From Nocardiopsis sp. ATB16-24 (GTDB taxonomy: Bacteria; Actinomycetota; Actinomycetes; Streptosporangiales; Streptosporangiaceae), in contig NZ_JASCXJ010000002.1 of NCBI RefSeq assembly GCF_030271535.1, positions 372,001-436,000 of the forward strand: a DNA stretch of 64,000 nucleotides, in the 5' to 3' direction. Numbering within the stretch: position 1 is the stretch's first letter; the number at the start of each line of letters is the position of its first letter. Position numbers and translations under genes: made by a program. The notes below the pieces were generated by a model, which was not told where the DNA came from, ran no database searches, and saw nothing but the letters and a program-made list of their open reading frames with translations. Shown here piece by piece: positions 52,472 to 61,992 of this stretch.

Positions 52472-53457
52472 GCGCGCGTTCGGAAACCCCTGGAGGACCG
52501 GCCATCGCCACGCACGGGCTGAGTAAGCGCTACGGCGAGATCGAAGCGGTGAAGGGGGTCGACCTGGAGGTCGGACGGGGCGAGATCTTCGGCCTGCTGG
52601 GTCCCAACGGGGCCGGCAAGTCCACGATGATCAAGATGCTGTGCACCCTCACCCCCCCGACCGACGGCACGGCCTCCGTGGCCGGACACGACGTCGTCCG
52701 GCGGCAGGCGGACGTGCGTCGCAGTATCGGCCTGGTGTTCCAGGAGCAGACACTCGACCGCTACCTCACCGGCCGTCAGAACCTGCGCTTCCACGCCGAC
52801 ATCTACGGAGTCCCCTCCGGGGTGGCGGAGGAGCGTGTCGACGAGGCGCTGCGCACGGTCGATCTCCTCGACCACCAGCATCGGGCCGCGGGGACGTACT
52901 CCGGAGGCATGCGGCGCAGGCTGGAGATCGTCCGGGCCATGCTGCACCGCCCCGCGGTGCTGTTCCTGGACGAACCCACCGTCAGCCTCGACCCACAGAC
53001 GCGCCAGACGATCTGGGACGGCGTCCGCGAGATCAACCAGCGTGACGGCACCACGGTCTTCATGACGACGCACTATCTGGAGGAGGCCGAGAACTGCCAC
53101 CGGATAGCCATCATCGACCGTGGGGGCATCGTGGCCCTGGGAAGCCCGCAGGAGCTGAAGGACAGCGTGGGCAAGGACCGGGTCGAGCTGGACTCCACCG
53201 ACAGCGCCGGAGTGGACGCCGTACTACGGGAGGTGTTCGACGTCACCGCCGTGGTCGAGGGCGACAAGCTCGTCTTCCACGTGGCGGAGGGGGAGAAGTT
53301 CCTTCCCGAACTCTTCTCCCGGCTGGACGGCACGGTCCGCTCGGTCCGGGTGACGCAGCCGTCGCTGGACGACGTCTACCTCTCCTACACGGGCACCAGC
53401 TTCCGCGACGCGGACAAGGCCGAGCACGACGAGGACACACGGCTGGTGGGCCGCTGA
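52468..53457 (+). CDS. DrrA-type ABC transporter ATPase
   Basis: A 329-residue ATPase of the daunorubicin-resistance (DrrA) class. Walker A L-L-G-P-N-G-A-G-K-S-T, signature T-Y-S-G-G-M-R-R-R-L, and Walker B A-V-L-F-L-D-E-P-T are intact, followed by the C-terminal DrrA extension. It normally pairs with a DrrB-type permease to export a product. No permease gene follows: the next gene is a glycosyltransferase. The permease is probably beyond the right edge. The start overlaps the GNAT stop. Confidence 0.87.
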   Translation: MSARSETPGGPAIATHGLSKRYGEIEAVKGVDLEVGRGEIFGLLGPNGAGKSTMIKMLCTLTPPTDGTASVAGHDVVRRQADVRRSIGLVFQEQTLDRYLTGRQNLRFHADIYGVPSGVAEERVDEALRTVDLLDHQHRAAGTYSGGMRRRLEIVRAMLHRPAVLFLDEPTVSLDPQTRQTIWDGVREINQRDGTTVFMTTHYLEEAENCHRIAIIDRGGIVALGSPQELKDSVGKDRVELDSTDSAGVDAVLREVFDVTAVVEGDKLVFHVAEGEKFLPELFSRLDGTVRSVRVTQPSLDDVYLSYTGTSFRDADKAEHDEDTRLVGR

Positions 53458-53500
53458 CGCCGACGGCCCCGGCCGCCGAGTACTACGGCGAGGAGGACGC

Positions 53501-54769
53501 GTGCGCGTTGTGATCGCCACGCAGGCTGAGCGGACCCATTTTCTGGGCCTGGTCCCGTTGGCGTGGGCGTTGCGGGCGGCTGGTCATGAAGTGGTGGTGG
53601 CCGGCCAACCGGAGCTGGCCCCGACCGTGGCCGCGGCCGGGCTGCCCTTCGCCCCCGTGGGCCGCGACCACCACTTCGGGCGGATCACGAAGCGCTTCGC
53701 CGCTGGCCGCCTGCCGCTGCTGGACTTCGGTGAGGAGGACGAGGAGAAGCTCACCTGGCCCCACCTCCTGGAGGGCTACCGCCAGGTCGTTCCCTACTGG
53801 TGGCGGATGGTCAACGACCCGATGGCCGACGACCTGGTGGGTCTGTGCCGTACCTGGCGCCCTGACCTGGTGGTGTGGGAGCCGACGACGTTCGCGGGTG
53901 CGGTGGCGGCGCGGGCGTGTGGTGCGGCGCATGTGCGGTTCCTGTGGAGTCTGGACCTGTTCGCGCGGATGCGGGGGTTGTTCCTGGAGCGGATGCGGGA
54001 GCAGCCCGCCGCCTCCCGGGAGGACCCGTTGGAGGAGTGGCTGACGGGGTTGGCCGGGCGGTACGGGGTGGACTTCGACGAGGAGCTGGTCTGTGGTCAG
54101 GCCACCGTGGATCAGGTGCCGCCCGGTCTGCGGATACCGGTGTCGGCGCGTGTGCCGGTGCGTTATCTGGGGATGCGGTTCGTGCCCTACAACGGGCGGG
54201 CGGTGGTGCCCGACTGGTTGCGCGAGCCCCTGGAGCGACCCCGTCTGTGCCTGACCCTCGGGACGAGTTCCACCCAGCGTTTCGGCGGGCACGTCCTGTC
54301 AGCGGAAACGGTGGTGGAGGCGTTGGCCGATGTGGACGCCGAGGTGGTGGCCACGGTGCCCGTCGATCGTCGGCGGGGGTTGGAGAACCCACCGCCCAAC
54401 GTGCGGTTGGTGGATTACGTGCCGTTGCACGCGCTGGCCGCGGCCAGCACCGCCACCATCAACCAGGGCGGCCCGGGAACGGTTTTCACGATGCTGGCAC
54501 ACGCCCTGCCCCAGCTCATCGTGGCGCGGCCACGGCTGTTCGACGCCCCGCTGCTGGCGCGTCGGGTCGCCGGGGCGGGGGCGGGTGTGGCGCTGGAGGC
54601 CGAGCGGGCGGATCCGCAGGCCCTGCGCGGGGAGGCCCTGCGGTTGCTGGGCGATCCGGATCTTCGGCGCCACGCGGCCAGGCTGCGCGAGGCCATGCTC
54701 GCCCAGCCCGCGCCGGCCGCGATGGTCGCCCGCCTGGAGCGGCACGCCGCCGAACGGCGGACCGCCTGA
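53501..54769 (+). CDS. EryCIII-like (activator-dependent type) glycosyltransferase
   Basis: A 422-residue GT-B enzyme starting at GTG 53501 behind AGGAGG. N-terminal H-F-L-G-L-V-P-L-A-W-A-L-R-A-A-G-H and the middle region resemble EryCIII/DesVII-type macrolide glycosyltransferases. The nucleotide-sugar site reads T-I-N-Q-G-G-P-G-T where the usual motif is H-H-G-G-x-G-T, so the conserved histidines are replaced. Enzymes of this class often need a cytochrome P450-like helper; none is in the window. Likely role: transfer of the dideoxyhexose. Confidence 0.82.
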   Translation: MRVVIATQAERTHFLGLVPLAWALRAAGHEVVVAGQPELAPTVAAAGLPFAPVGRDHHFGRITKRFAAGRLPLLDFGEEDEEKLTWPHLLEGYRQVVPYWWRMVNDPMADDLVGLCRTWRPDLVVWEPTTFAGAVAARACGAAHVRFLWSLDLFARMRGLFLERMREQPAASREDPLEEWLTGLAGRYGVDFDEELVCGQATVDQVPPGLRIPVSARVPVRYLGMRFVPYNGRAVVPDWLREPLERPRLCLTLGTSSTQRFGGHVLSAETVVEALADVDAEVVATVPVDRRRGLENPPPNVRLVDYVPLHALAAASTATINQGGPGTVFTMLAHALPQLIVARPRLFDAPLLARRVAGAGAGVALEAERADPQALRGEALRLLGDPDLRRHAARLREAMLAQPAPAAMVARLERHAAERRTA

Positions 54770-54802
54770 CCCGCGCCACCGTCCCCCGCCCCGGGGCCCG
54801 TC

Positions 54803-56113
54803 TCACGGAGCGGGAGTGCCGCCTCCCGCGTGCTCGGCCGTCAACAGCTCGATCCGCTCCACCAGTCGGTCCGGCGTCGGAGTCTGGGCGAACTCCCGCC
54901 GAAGCAGCGCGGCGCCCCGCGCCACGGACGGGTCCGTGAGCAGCCGCGCCGCCTCCTTCGCCACCGAGGCGGCCTCCACATCGTCGCGGTGCAGGGTCGC
55001 GCCCGCGCCCAAGGCGACGATCTCGTCGGCCACGAGCCCCGCGTCGTAGAGTCCCGGCTCCGGCAGCACCAGTTGGGGAACGCCGTGCACGCCCGCCGCG
55101 CACAGGGTGTCGAAGCCGCCCGCGTGCACGGCGAGCGAGCAGGTGGGAGCGAGCGCGTGCAGAGCCCCCTGCTCGACGATCCGGGCCACGCCCGGCAGGT
55201 CCACCGGCTCCTCACCGCGTCCCTCGGGCACCACGAGGACCACCTCGACGTCCTGGAGGGTGCCGAGACCGCCCAGCACCTCGCGAAGGACCGCCGTTCC
55301 GGGGTCGCCGGTCACCGCGGACGCGGCCCGCCAGTCGACGAACACCCGCCGGGGGGCCTCCTGCCCGGACTCGTCCCCCGGCACGCCTCGCAACCATGGG
55401 GGGATCACGGTCTGACCGCCGTAGTGGATGTAGCGCAGGCGCAGGGGTTCGGGCGCCGTGGCGTCGGACGGGGCCAGGACCGACGGCAGGTGTGTGAGGG
55501 AGAACCGGCCGTGCACGAACTCCTCACCGAAGCGGGCACCGTGGCTCTCGGCACGCGCCGAGAGCCACTCCCGGAGCGGATCCTGTCGTTCGTGCGGCTC
55601 ACGCTCGGCCAACCGCTCCAAGAAGTACGTGCGGCTCGTGCCGAGCAGATCCGCGCTCCACAGGAAACGGGCGTGGGCCGCCCCGCACGCCTCGGCGGCC
55701 ACCGCACCGGCGAGGGTCGTCGGTTCCCACAGCACCAGGTCCGGTCGCCACTGCCGACACAGGAGCACGAGGTCCTCCAGCATCGGGTCGTTGACGGCCT
55801 TCAGCCAGTTGCGGACCAACCCGTCGTAGGCCCAGGCCAGGTCCTGCCACAGCATGGACCTGAGATTGTCCGGGCTCAGGGAGAAGTCTTCCTCGTCATG
55901 CTCCTGGTGTGTCGTCTCCAGGTTCGCGAACTCCTCGAACCGGTGGTCCTCGCCCACCGCCACGACCGTCAGGCCGGTGTCGGCGGCGGCGTCGACGAGG
56001 GCGGGTTGGGTGGCCACACGCACCTCGTGGCCCGCCGCGCGCAGTGCCCACGCCAAAGGCACCATGCTGTACAGATACGATCGCGACGCGTGGGTCGCCA
56101 TGAGGACACGCAC
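54803..56113 (-). CDS. EryCIII-like glycosyltransferase, second copy
   Basis: A 436-residue paralogue of the protein at 53501-54769, on the opposite strand and convergent with it. N-terminus Y-S-M-V-P-L-A-W-A-L-R-A-A-G-H and W-E-P-T-T-L-A-G-A-V-A-A-E-A-C-G-A-A are nearly shared. The donor motif is V-H-A-G-G-F-D-T, with only one of the two histidines. Two such enzymes imply two sugars (a disaccharide) or two attachment sites. The start is GTG 56113 with a weak ribosome site. Confidence 0.82.
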   Translation of the reverse strand: MRVLMATHASRSYLYSMVPLAWALRAAGHEVRVATQPALVDAAADTGLTVVAVGEDHRFEEFANLETTHQEHDEEDFSLSPDNLRSMLWQDLAWAYDGLVRNWLKAVNDPMLEDLVLLCRQWRPDLVLWEPTTLAGAVAAEACGAAHARFLWSADLLGTSRTYFLERLAEREPHERQDPLREWLSARAESHGARFGEEFVHGRFSLTHLPSVLAPSDATAPEPLRLRYIHYGGQTVIPPWLRGVPGDESGQEAPRRVFVDWRAASAVTGDPGTAVLREVLGGLGTLQDVEVVLVVPEGRGEEPVDLPGVARIVEQGALHALAPTCSLAVHAGGFDTLCAAGVHGVPQLVLPEPGLYDAGLVADEIVALGAGATLHRDDVEAASVAKEAARLLTDPSVARGAALLRREFAQTPTPDRLVERIELLTAEHAGGGTPAP

Positions 56114-56354
56114 TCTCTACCAGTTCCCTTTCGATCATCATCCGGACATGCACGCCGAGCCGCATGTGCATAAATGGTCGGAGGAGGCACGGCGGACACC
56201 ATGAACCCTCCCACCCCGCAAACCGAAGGCGACCGGAGTACGGGCGCGAAGCGGTGAAAATACCACGGCCCCGTGGACATGGAAAGACCATGGACGAACT
56301 CCGGTCTCCTCCCTGTACGGTGTCCCGAACGTTCTACCCCGACCAGGAGTGGAC

Positions 56355-57254
56355 ATGAGGGGTATTATTCTCGCCGGAGGGCGGGGGACACGTTTGCACC
56401 CCGTCACCCGCGCAACTTCCAAGCAGTTGCTTCCGGTCTATGACAAGCCGGTCATCTACTATCCGCTCTCGGTGCTCATGCTTATCGGCATCCGAGAGAT
56501 ATTGATTATCTGTACCCCCGAGGCGGTATCCGGATTCCGATCGCTACTCGGTGATGGACGACATCTGGGAATCTCGATCTCGTACGAGACACAGGAGGAG
56601 CCGAGGGGAATCGCGGAGGCGCTTGTCATCGGGGAACGTCACATCGACGGAGAACCGTGTGCGCTGGTGTTGGGGGACAACCTGTTCTACGGCCCCACTC
56701 TCGGCAGAACGCTGCGCGACGCCGCCGACTCCCTTGAGGGATGCGTCCTGTTCGGAAAAGAGGTCGCCGATCCGCAGCGCTTCGGTATAGCGGAGTTCGA
56801 CGCGTCGGGCAACCTCGTCTCCATCGAGGAAAAGCCCGCGTATCCCAGATCCAAACACGCCGTGACCGGTCTTTACCTCTATGACGGGCGCGCGAGCCGG
56901 ATCGCCGCGGACGTCCGCCCCTCCCCGCGCGGGGAGCTGGAGATCACGGACGTGAACCAGGCCTACGTGGAGGAGGGGAGCGCGCGCTTCGTGCCGCTGG
57001 GGGACGATTGCACCTGGATCGACGTGGGGACCGAGGAGTCCCTGTTCGACGCCGGTGACCGTGTCCGCAGGCTGGCGCAGGAGCACGGGGTCCGGGTGGG
57101 ATGCGTGGAGCAGGTGGCCCTGGAAATGGGGTTCATCGACGCGGACGAATGCTCCCGCCTGGGAAGGGAGTCGGGCGACTCCCCGTATGGCCGGTACGTG
57201 GTAGACGTGGCTCGAAGTCTCAACGGCACATATCGCGAAGGTGAGTCCCCTTGA
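56355..57254 (+). CDS. rmlA: Glucose-1-phosphate thymidylyltransferase
   Basis: A 299-residue nucleotidyltransferase making dTDP-glucose from dTTP and glucose-1-phosphate, the entry step to dTDP-deoxysugars. Signatures are I-I-L-A-G-G-R-G-T-R-L-H-P, S-K-Q-L-L-P-V-Y-D-K-P and L-G-D-N-L-F-Y-G. ATG 56355 is preferred because AGGAG is five bases upstream; GTG 56349 is in frame. The first part is visibly less GC-rich than the window average. The stop overlaps the TTG start of rmlB. Confidence 0.93.
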   Translation: MRGIILAGGRGTRLHPVTRATSKQLLPVYDKPVIYYPLSVLMLIGIREILIICTPEAVSGFRSLLGDGRHLGISISYETQEEPRGIAEALVIGERHIDGEPCALVLGDNLFYGPTLGRTLRDAADSLEGCVLFGKEVADPQRFGIAEFDASGNLVSIEEKPAYPRSKHAVTGLYLYDGRASRIAADVRPSPRGELEITDVNQAYVEEGSARFVPLGDDCTWIDVGTEESLFDAGDRVRRLAQEHGVRVGCVEQVALEMGFIDADECSRLGRESGDSPYGRYVVDVARSLNGTYREGESP

Positions 57255-58261
57255 GAATATTGGTCACTGGCGGGGCGGGGTTCGTCGGATCAAATTTCGT
57301 CCGGCGGGTGGTCGCGGGATGCTATCCCGAATTCGGGGGCGCCGAGGTCGTGGTGCTCGACAAATTGACCTACGCCGGAACGATGGAGAGCATAGATTCC
57401 GTTCTCGGAGACCCTCGGGTGCGCTTCGTCCAAGGGGATGTATGTGACGCCGACCTGCTCGACGATATTCTTCGCGGGGTCTCCCTCGTCATCCATTGTG
57501 CGGCGGAATCGCATGTCGATCGTTCGATCACCAGTGGGTACGACTTCATCACCACGAACGTGAAGGGGACTTTCACCCTGCTCGATCGCGCCATGCGGGC
57601 AGGGGTCGAAAAGTTCGTCCATGTGTCGACCGACGAGGTCTACGGTGACATCAGATCGGGTTCGTGGGACGAGCAGGAGGCCCTGGAGCCGAACTCCCCC
57701 TATGCCGCCTCCAAGGGGGCATCGGATCTCATCGTTCGGGCGTTCCACCAGACCTACGGTTTTCCCACATGCATCACCCGGTGTTCCAACAACTACGGTC
57801 CATATCAATTCCCCGAGAAGCTGATACCGCTTTTCATCACCAACCTTCTGGACGGTAGACCTGTCCCTCTCTACGGTGACGGGGGAAATGTTCGCGAATG
57901 GATTCACGTCGATGACCACTGTGACGCCATAGCCCTGGTCGCACTGCGCGGCCGGCCGGGACGGCGGTACAACATCGGTTCCTCGGAGGAGCTGACCAAC
58001 GAGCAGGTCACGGCGATGCTGCTGGAGGCGATCGGTGGAGACTGGTCGCTCGTCCGCTACGTGGCCGACCGCAAGGGGCACGACAGGCGGTACTCCGTCG
58101 ACTTCTCCAGGATCCGGGAGGAGCTGGGCTACCGCCCCACCGTGGACTTTCGCACGGGACTCGCGGAGACCATCCGGTGGTACACCGACAATCGCGCCTG
58201 GTGGGAACCGCTGAAACACCGCCTGCCCCTGGCCGAGGGAGACGCGGCGTGGGCGCCCTGA
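57251..58261 (+). CDS. rmlB: dTDP-glucose 4,6-dehydratase
   Basis: A 336-residue extended SDR that converts dTDP-glucose to dTDP-4-keto-6-deoxyglucose. It has G-G-A-G-F-V-G-S-N-F, A-A-E-S-H-V-D-R-S-I, the catalytic S-T-D-E-V-Y-G and Y-A-A-S-K, and the R-C-S-N-N-Y-G-P-Y-Q-F-P-E-K-L motif. The start codon is TTG, overlapping the rmlA stop by 4 bases. Its product is the substrate for the E1-type 3-dehydratase. Confidence 0.95.
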   Translation: MRILVTGGAGFVGSNFVRRVVAGCYPEFGGAEVVVLDKLTYAGTMESIDSVLGDPRVRFVQGDVCDADLLDDILRGVSLVIHCAAESHVDRSITSGYDFITTNVKGTFTLLDRAMRAGVEKFVHVSTDEVYGDIRSGSWDEQEALEPNSPYAASKGASDLIVRAFHQTYGFPTCITRCSNNYGPYQFPEKLIPLFITNLLDGRPVPLYGDGGNVREWIHVDDHCDAIALVALRGRPGRRYNIGSSEELTNEQVTAMLLEAIGGDWSLVRYVADRKGHDRRYSVDFSRIREELGYRPTVDFRTGLAETIRWYTDNRAWWEPLKHRLPLAEGDAAWAP

Positions 58262-58284
58262 CCCGGTCCTCGGCCACGGGCGGT

Positions 58285-58302
58285 CGTCCCGCCAGCGGGA
58301 CG
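58285..58302. terminator. Small hairpin between rmlB and the AMP-ligase
   Basis: CGTCCCGC, two-base gap, GCGGGACG. It could weakly terminate the sugar operon or attenuate readthrough into the acyl module. Confidence 0.4.
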
Positions 58303-58385
58303 GCCGTCGAACGCACCGATGCGCGACGCTCGGCCCCGGGCTCCGCGTTCGCCTCCCGTCGACGCCTTGCAGGAGAGGAGCGCCC

Positions 58386-59510
58386 GTGAAGGGCTACGAG
58401 CAGATCTCACCGGAGCAGCTGCTCAGCGCGGACCTGAGCGCGCCGGAGTGGACCGAACGTCCGTGGACGGTCCGGTGGGACGGGTCGACGGAACCCCCCG
58501 AGGAGGTGGTGCGCCGCACGCTGGGCGACGTGGTCGACTTCCACACCTCGGGAAGCACGGGCGACGGCCGCACGTGGCGGCGGGACCGGGAACAGCTGTG
58601 GGCGGAGGCGGGCCTGATCGGCGACATGCTGACGGCGGATCGCCCCGAGGCCGTGCTCTCCTTCGCCCCGCCCCGGCACATCTACGGGATGATCGCCACG
58701 GTGCTCGTCCCCGCGCGCCTGGGGCTCCCCGTCTGGTATCGCCCCCAGTTCGCCCCCATGCCGGAGGACACCCCTCACCGGCGTTGGGCGGTCATGGCCA
58801 TTCCCTGGACGTTCCGCCTCCTGCGACAGCGATTGTCGTGGGCACGGGGAATGCGGCGGCTGAGCATAGTGCACAGCACCGCCATGCTGCCGGCGGCCGC
58901 CGGAGAACTGCTGGACGAACTCGGGGACACCGCGTCGATCCTGGAACTGTTCGGCTCCACCGAGACCGGGGCCGTGGCCACCCGCCGTTCGGGCGAGGGG
59001 GACCGCCACTGGAGGCTGTGCCCCGACGTGGAACTGCTACAGCCGCGCCCCGGTGACGAAGGGGAGGCGCCCCTGGTGGTACGCAGTCCCCGGCTCGCCC
59101 ACGCACCGGAGGGCGGGGCCATGACCGAGTGGCGGATGGACGACTACGTCAGGGCGCTGGACGAGCGGACGATCGCGATGACGAATCGGCGCGGTCGCCT
59201 CGTGAAGATCAACGGTCGTAGGTTCGACCTCGACCTGTTGGAGGAGCGGGTCCGCTCCGCGGTCCCCTGCGTCGACGCGGCCTGCGTCCCGGTGAGCGAC
59301 CCCGTGATCGGTGAGCACTTCGACGTCCTCCTCGTGCCGGCTCCCGGAGACGCGCCCGGGGACATCGACCTGGCCGCGCTGCGGTCGGCACTCCCGTGCC
59401 GGCCGAGACGGGTCATGGCGGCGGACAGGATCGACCGTTCGGAGACTGGCAAGCTGAGGCGCCTTCAGACCGGAGACCGGTCGGAACTGGGGAGGAACAG
59501 TGCACGGTAG
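58386..59510 (+). CDS. Short AMP-ligase (acid-activating, carrier-loading)
   Basis: A 374-residue ANL-superfamily adenylating enzyme. Core motifs are T-S-G-S-T-G (residues 54-59), E-L-F-G-S-T-E-T-G (near 187-195), G-R-L-V-K-I-N-G-R-R and the C-terminal lysine in S-E-T-G-K-L-R-R. It lacks the first ~100 residues of full acyl-CoA synthetases, like stand-alone ligases that load carrier proteins. It probably activates the unsaturated acid made by the ammonia-lyase and loads it on the carrier at 45417. GTG 58386 follows AGGAGAGGAG; the stop overlaps the next gene by 11 bases. Confidence 0.78.
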   Translation: MKGYEQISPEQLLSADLSAPEWTERPWTVRWDGSTEPPEEVVRRTLGDVVDFHTSGSTGDGRTWRRDREQLWAEAGLIGDMLTADRPEAVLSFAPPRHIYGMIATVLVPARLGLPVWYRPQFAPMPEDTPHRRWAVMAIPWTFRLLRQRLSWARGMRRLSIVHSTAMLPAAAGELLDELGDTASILELFGSTETGAVATRRSGEGDRHWRLCPDVELLQPRPGDEGEAPLVVRSPRLAHAPEGGAMTEWRMDDYVRALDERTIAMTNRRGRLVKINGRRFDLDLLEERVRSAVPCVDAACVPVSDPVIGEHFDVLLVPAPGDAPGDIDLAALRSALPCRPRRVMAADRIDRSETGKLRRLQTGDRSELGRNSAR

Positions 59511-60999
59511 ACCGCGATCCCTCGACGAACTGCTCGATGCGGCGGCGTGGGAGGCGAAGATCGCATGTGACGAACAGGACGCCTCGCGGATGCGCTCCGG
59601 CGTGAGCACCCTGGAGAAGGCGCTGGCCGACGGGCAACAGGTGTACGGGGTGAGCCGTGGCTTCGGCCCCCTGGTCGCCTTCGCCGCCGCGGAGTCCGTC
59701 GAGGAGCAGGGGCGCGGACTCATCTCCCACCTGGGCACCGCTCAGGGGGAGGCTCTGCCGGCGGACGTGAGCCGACTCGCGGTGTGGCTCCGGTTGAACA
59801 GCATGCGCTCGGGATACTCGGCGGTCTCCCCCGAGTTCTGGCAGAGGCTGGCCGACCTGTGGAACCGCGGGTTCACCCCGGTGATCCCCCGCGACGGCAC
59901 GGTCAGCGCCAGCGGTGACCTCCAGCCCCTGGCCAGCGCCGCCCTGGCGTTCGCCGGGGAGGGCCACTGCTGGAGCCCCGACGGCGAGGGAGGCAGGACG
60001 CGGCGCCCGGCCACCGACGTGCTCGACGAACTCGACGCGCGGCCGATCCAGTGGCGCGCACGGGAGGCGCTGGGGTTCGTCAACGGCACCGCCGTCAGCC
60101 TGGCCGTCACGGTGCACAACCACCGACAGGTGCTCGCGCTGCTTCGCGCCGCGGCGCTGCTCACGGGCCGCCTGGCCACGCTGCTGGGCTCGGACCCCGT
60201 CGCCTACCACCCGAACCTTTCGAAGGTGCGCGGCCAGATCGGACAGTCGACCGTGGCCCGGTGGATCCGCTCGTACATGCCCGCATCCGCCGAGCGGTCC
60301 CCCTCCCGCCCCCTTCAGGAGCCCTACAGCCTGCGGTGCGCTCCACAGGTCCTCGGCGCGGTGCTGGACCAACTTGAGGCGATGGAGGCCATCCTGGTCC
60401 GCGAGGCCGTCGGAACCACCGACAACCCCGTCTTCGTGGAGGACGAGGTCCTGCACGGGGGGAACTTCCACGCCATGCCGGCCGCCCTGTGCTCGGACCA
60501 GCTGGGACTGTGCCTCCAGCAGATCGCCTTCCTGGTCGACCGCCAGCTCGCGCTGCTGTGCGCCCCCGAGAGCAACGGCGGGCTGCCGCCCATGCTCACT
60601 CCCAGGGCCGGCGCGGGAAGCGGACTGGCGGGGGTGCAGATCAGCGCGACCTCCTTCGTCAGCCGTATCCGCCAGCTCGTCGTCCCGGCCACGCTCACCG
60701 CCCTGCCCTGCAACAACGGCAACCAGGACCACGTCCCGATGGCGCTGAACGGGGCCAACGCGGTCGCTGAGGCGGTGGGGCACGCATGGAACGTCCTAGG
60801 TTCCCTCGGGGTGGGCGTGGCCCAGTGCGCCGCCCTGACCGGCGCCTCCTCCGGAGACGACGAGCGGTGGAAGGTGCTGGCGGAGGTCTGTCCGCCGCTG
60901 GACGCGGACCGGCCCCTGGCCGCCGAGGTCCACACGGTCGGGCGACTCCTCCAGGGGTGGGGCCACGAACTGGCCCGAGGGGGGAACGAGAACCCGTGA
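59500..60999 (+). CDS. MIO-type aromatic/histidine ammonia-lyase
   Basis: A 499-residue enzyme of the HAL/PAL/TAL family. The self-cyclising Ala137-Ser138-Gly139 (S-A-S-G-D-L-Q-P-L) forms the MIO cofactor; catalytic Tyr49 (Q-V-Y-G-V-S-R-G-F-G), N-G-T-A, Q-E-P-Y-S-L-R-C, T-T-D-N-P-V and N-Q-D-H are present. The selectivity pair is Ser76-His77, as in many histidine lyases and compatible with tyrosine, so the product is urocanate or 4-coumarate more likely than cinnamate. It lies between an AMP-ligase and a methyltransferase and away from any hut genes, so a biosynthetic role is favoured. Confidence 0.85.
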   Translation: MHGRPRSLDELLDAAAWEAKIACDEQDASRMRSGVSTLEKALADGQQVYGVSRGFGPLVAFAAAESVEEQGRGLISHLGTAQGEALPADVSRLAVWLRLNSMRSGYSAVSPEFWQRLADLWNRGFTPVIPRDGTVSASGDLQPLASAALAFAGEGHCWSPDGEGGRTRRPATDVLDELDARPIQWRAREALGFVNGTAVSLAVTVHNHRQVLALLRAAALLTGRLATLLGSDPVAYHPNLSKVRGQIGQSTVARWIRSYMPASAERSPSRPLQEPYSLRCAPQVLGAVLDQLEAMEAILVREAVGTTDNPVFVEDEVLHGGNFHAMPAALCSDQLGLCLQQIAFLVDRQLALLCAPESNGGLPPMLTPRAGAGSGLAGVQISATSFVSRIRQLVVPATLTALPCNNGNQDHVPMALNGANAVAEAVGHAWNVLGSLGVGVAQCAALTGASSGDDERWKVLAEVCPPLDADRPLAAEVHTVGRLLQGWGHELARGGNENP

Positions 61000-61838
61000 C
61001 CCCGGAAGCCGCCGGTGACCCCGGTCAGTTCACCAACGAGGTCGTCTGGAACCGGCTGGACGGCGGACATTCCATGATCGGTCCGTTCTCCGCCGCGACC
61101 ATCGACCGGATGCTCCAGGGCGCCCGTCTGGGGAAGAACCCCCGGATCCTCGACATCGGTTGCGGACTGGGGGCCTGGATTCTGCGTGCTCTGGAGCTGT
61201 ACCCCGACGCCCACGGCGTGGGCGTCGACGTCTCCCGGGCCCATGTGGAGCGCGCCAGGGCCGAGGCCGAACGCCGTGGTGTCGCCGACCGCTTCACCGG
61301 CCAGGTGGGCGACGCCTGGGACCTGGTCCGGACCGGGGACTTCGACCTGGTGATGTGCGTGGGCCTGAGCGACGTGCTCGGCGGTACGGGCACGACCCTC
61401 AGAGAGCTGATACGCCCCCGGCTCCGGGACGGGGGCGTGGTCGTGCTGGGAGAGACGTTCTGGCGGCGCCCGCCCGACGAGGCGGCACTGCGGTCGCTGG
61501 GGGTGGCCGAGGACCGCTATCGGGACCTGGAGGGCGTGTTCGACGAGGTGATCGCCGCCGGAGGGCTTCCCGTCGACGCCCATGTGAGCACCGAGACGGA
61601 ATGGGACGCGTACATGTGGGCCTGTGTGCGGGCCCTGGCCGACTGGGGGCTGGACGAGGCGCCGCCCGAGGAACAGGGGGAGATCCTCCGGTTCATGGCC
61701 GACTACCGGGACGCCTGGCTGCAAGGTTTCCGCGGAAAGCTGGGTTTCATCACCCTGCTGCTGCGGCCCGTACCGCTGCGGCTGAGCGTCCTGGCCGGCC
61801 GACGGCCGGCCTGGGCACCGCCCCCCTGGACGGCGTGA
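60996..61838 (+). CDS. SAM-dependent methyltransferase of the acyl module
   Basis: A 280-residue class I methyltransferase: motif I I-L-D-I-G-C-G-L-G-A-W near residue 52, acidic loop G-V-G-V-D-V-S, and D-L-V-M-C-V-G for motif II. GTG 60996 overlaps the ammonia-lyase stop by 4 bases, so it is translationally linked to the lyase. It could methylate the aromatic acid (O- or N-), or the sugar. No family-specific substrate motif is visible. Confidence 0.75.
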   Translation: MTPEAAGDPGQFTNEVVWNRLDGGHSMIGPFSAATIDRMLQGARLGKNPRILDIGCGLGAWILRALELYPDAHGVGVDVSRAHVERARAEAERRGVADRFTGQVGDAWDLVRTGDFDLVMCVGLSDVLGGTGTTLRELIRPRLRDGGVVVLGETFWRRPPDEAALRSLGVAEDRYRDLEGVFDEVIAAGGLPVDAHVSTETEWDAYMWACVRALADWGLDEAPPEEQGEILRFMADYRDAWLQGFRGKLGFITLLLRPVPLRLSVLAGRRPAWAPPPWTA

Positions 61839-61992
61839 CGCCCCACCGCCTCCGGAGGAGGGGATTCCGATTCCGGACGCCCGGCGGTGCGGGCGCCGGC
61901 AGACGACGTGGCGTCGCTCGCCCAGGGCGCGCGTTCCGTCAACCGTTCACGGCCCCGTTCCACCGAGGCGCCGTGGGGAGATAGGGAGAAAG

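Noticed and set aside
59500-60999. Housekeeping histidine utilisation (hutH)
   Set aside because: Start and stop overlap an AMP-ligase and a methyltransferase inside a biosynthetic operon and no hutU/hutI is near. Histidine as substrate remains possible.
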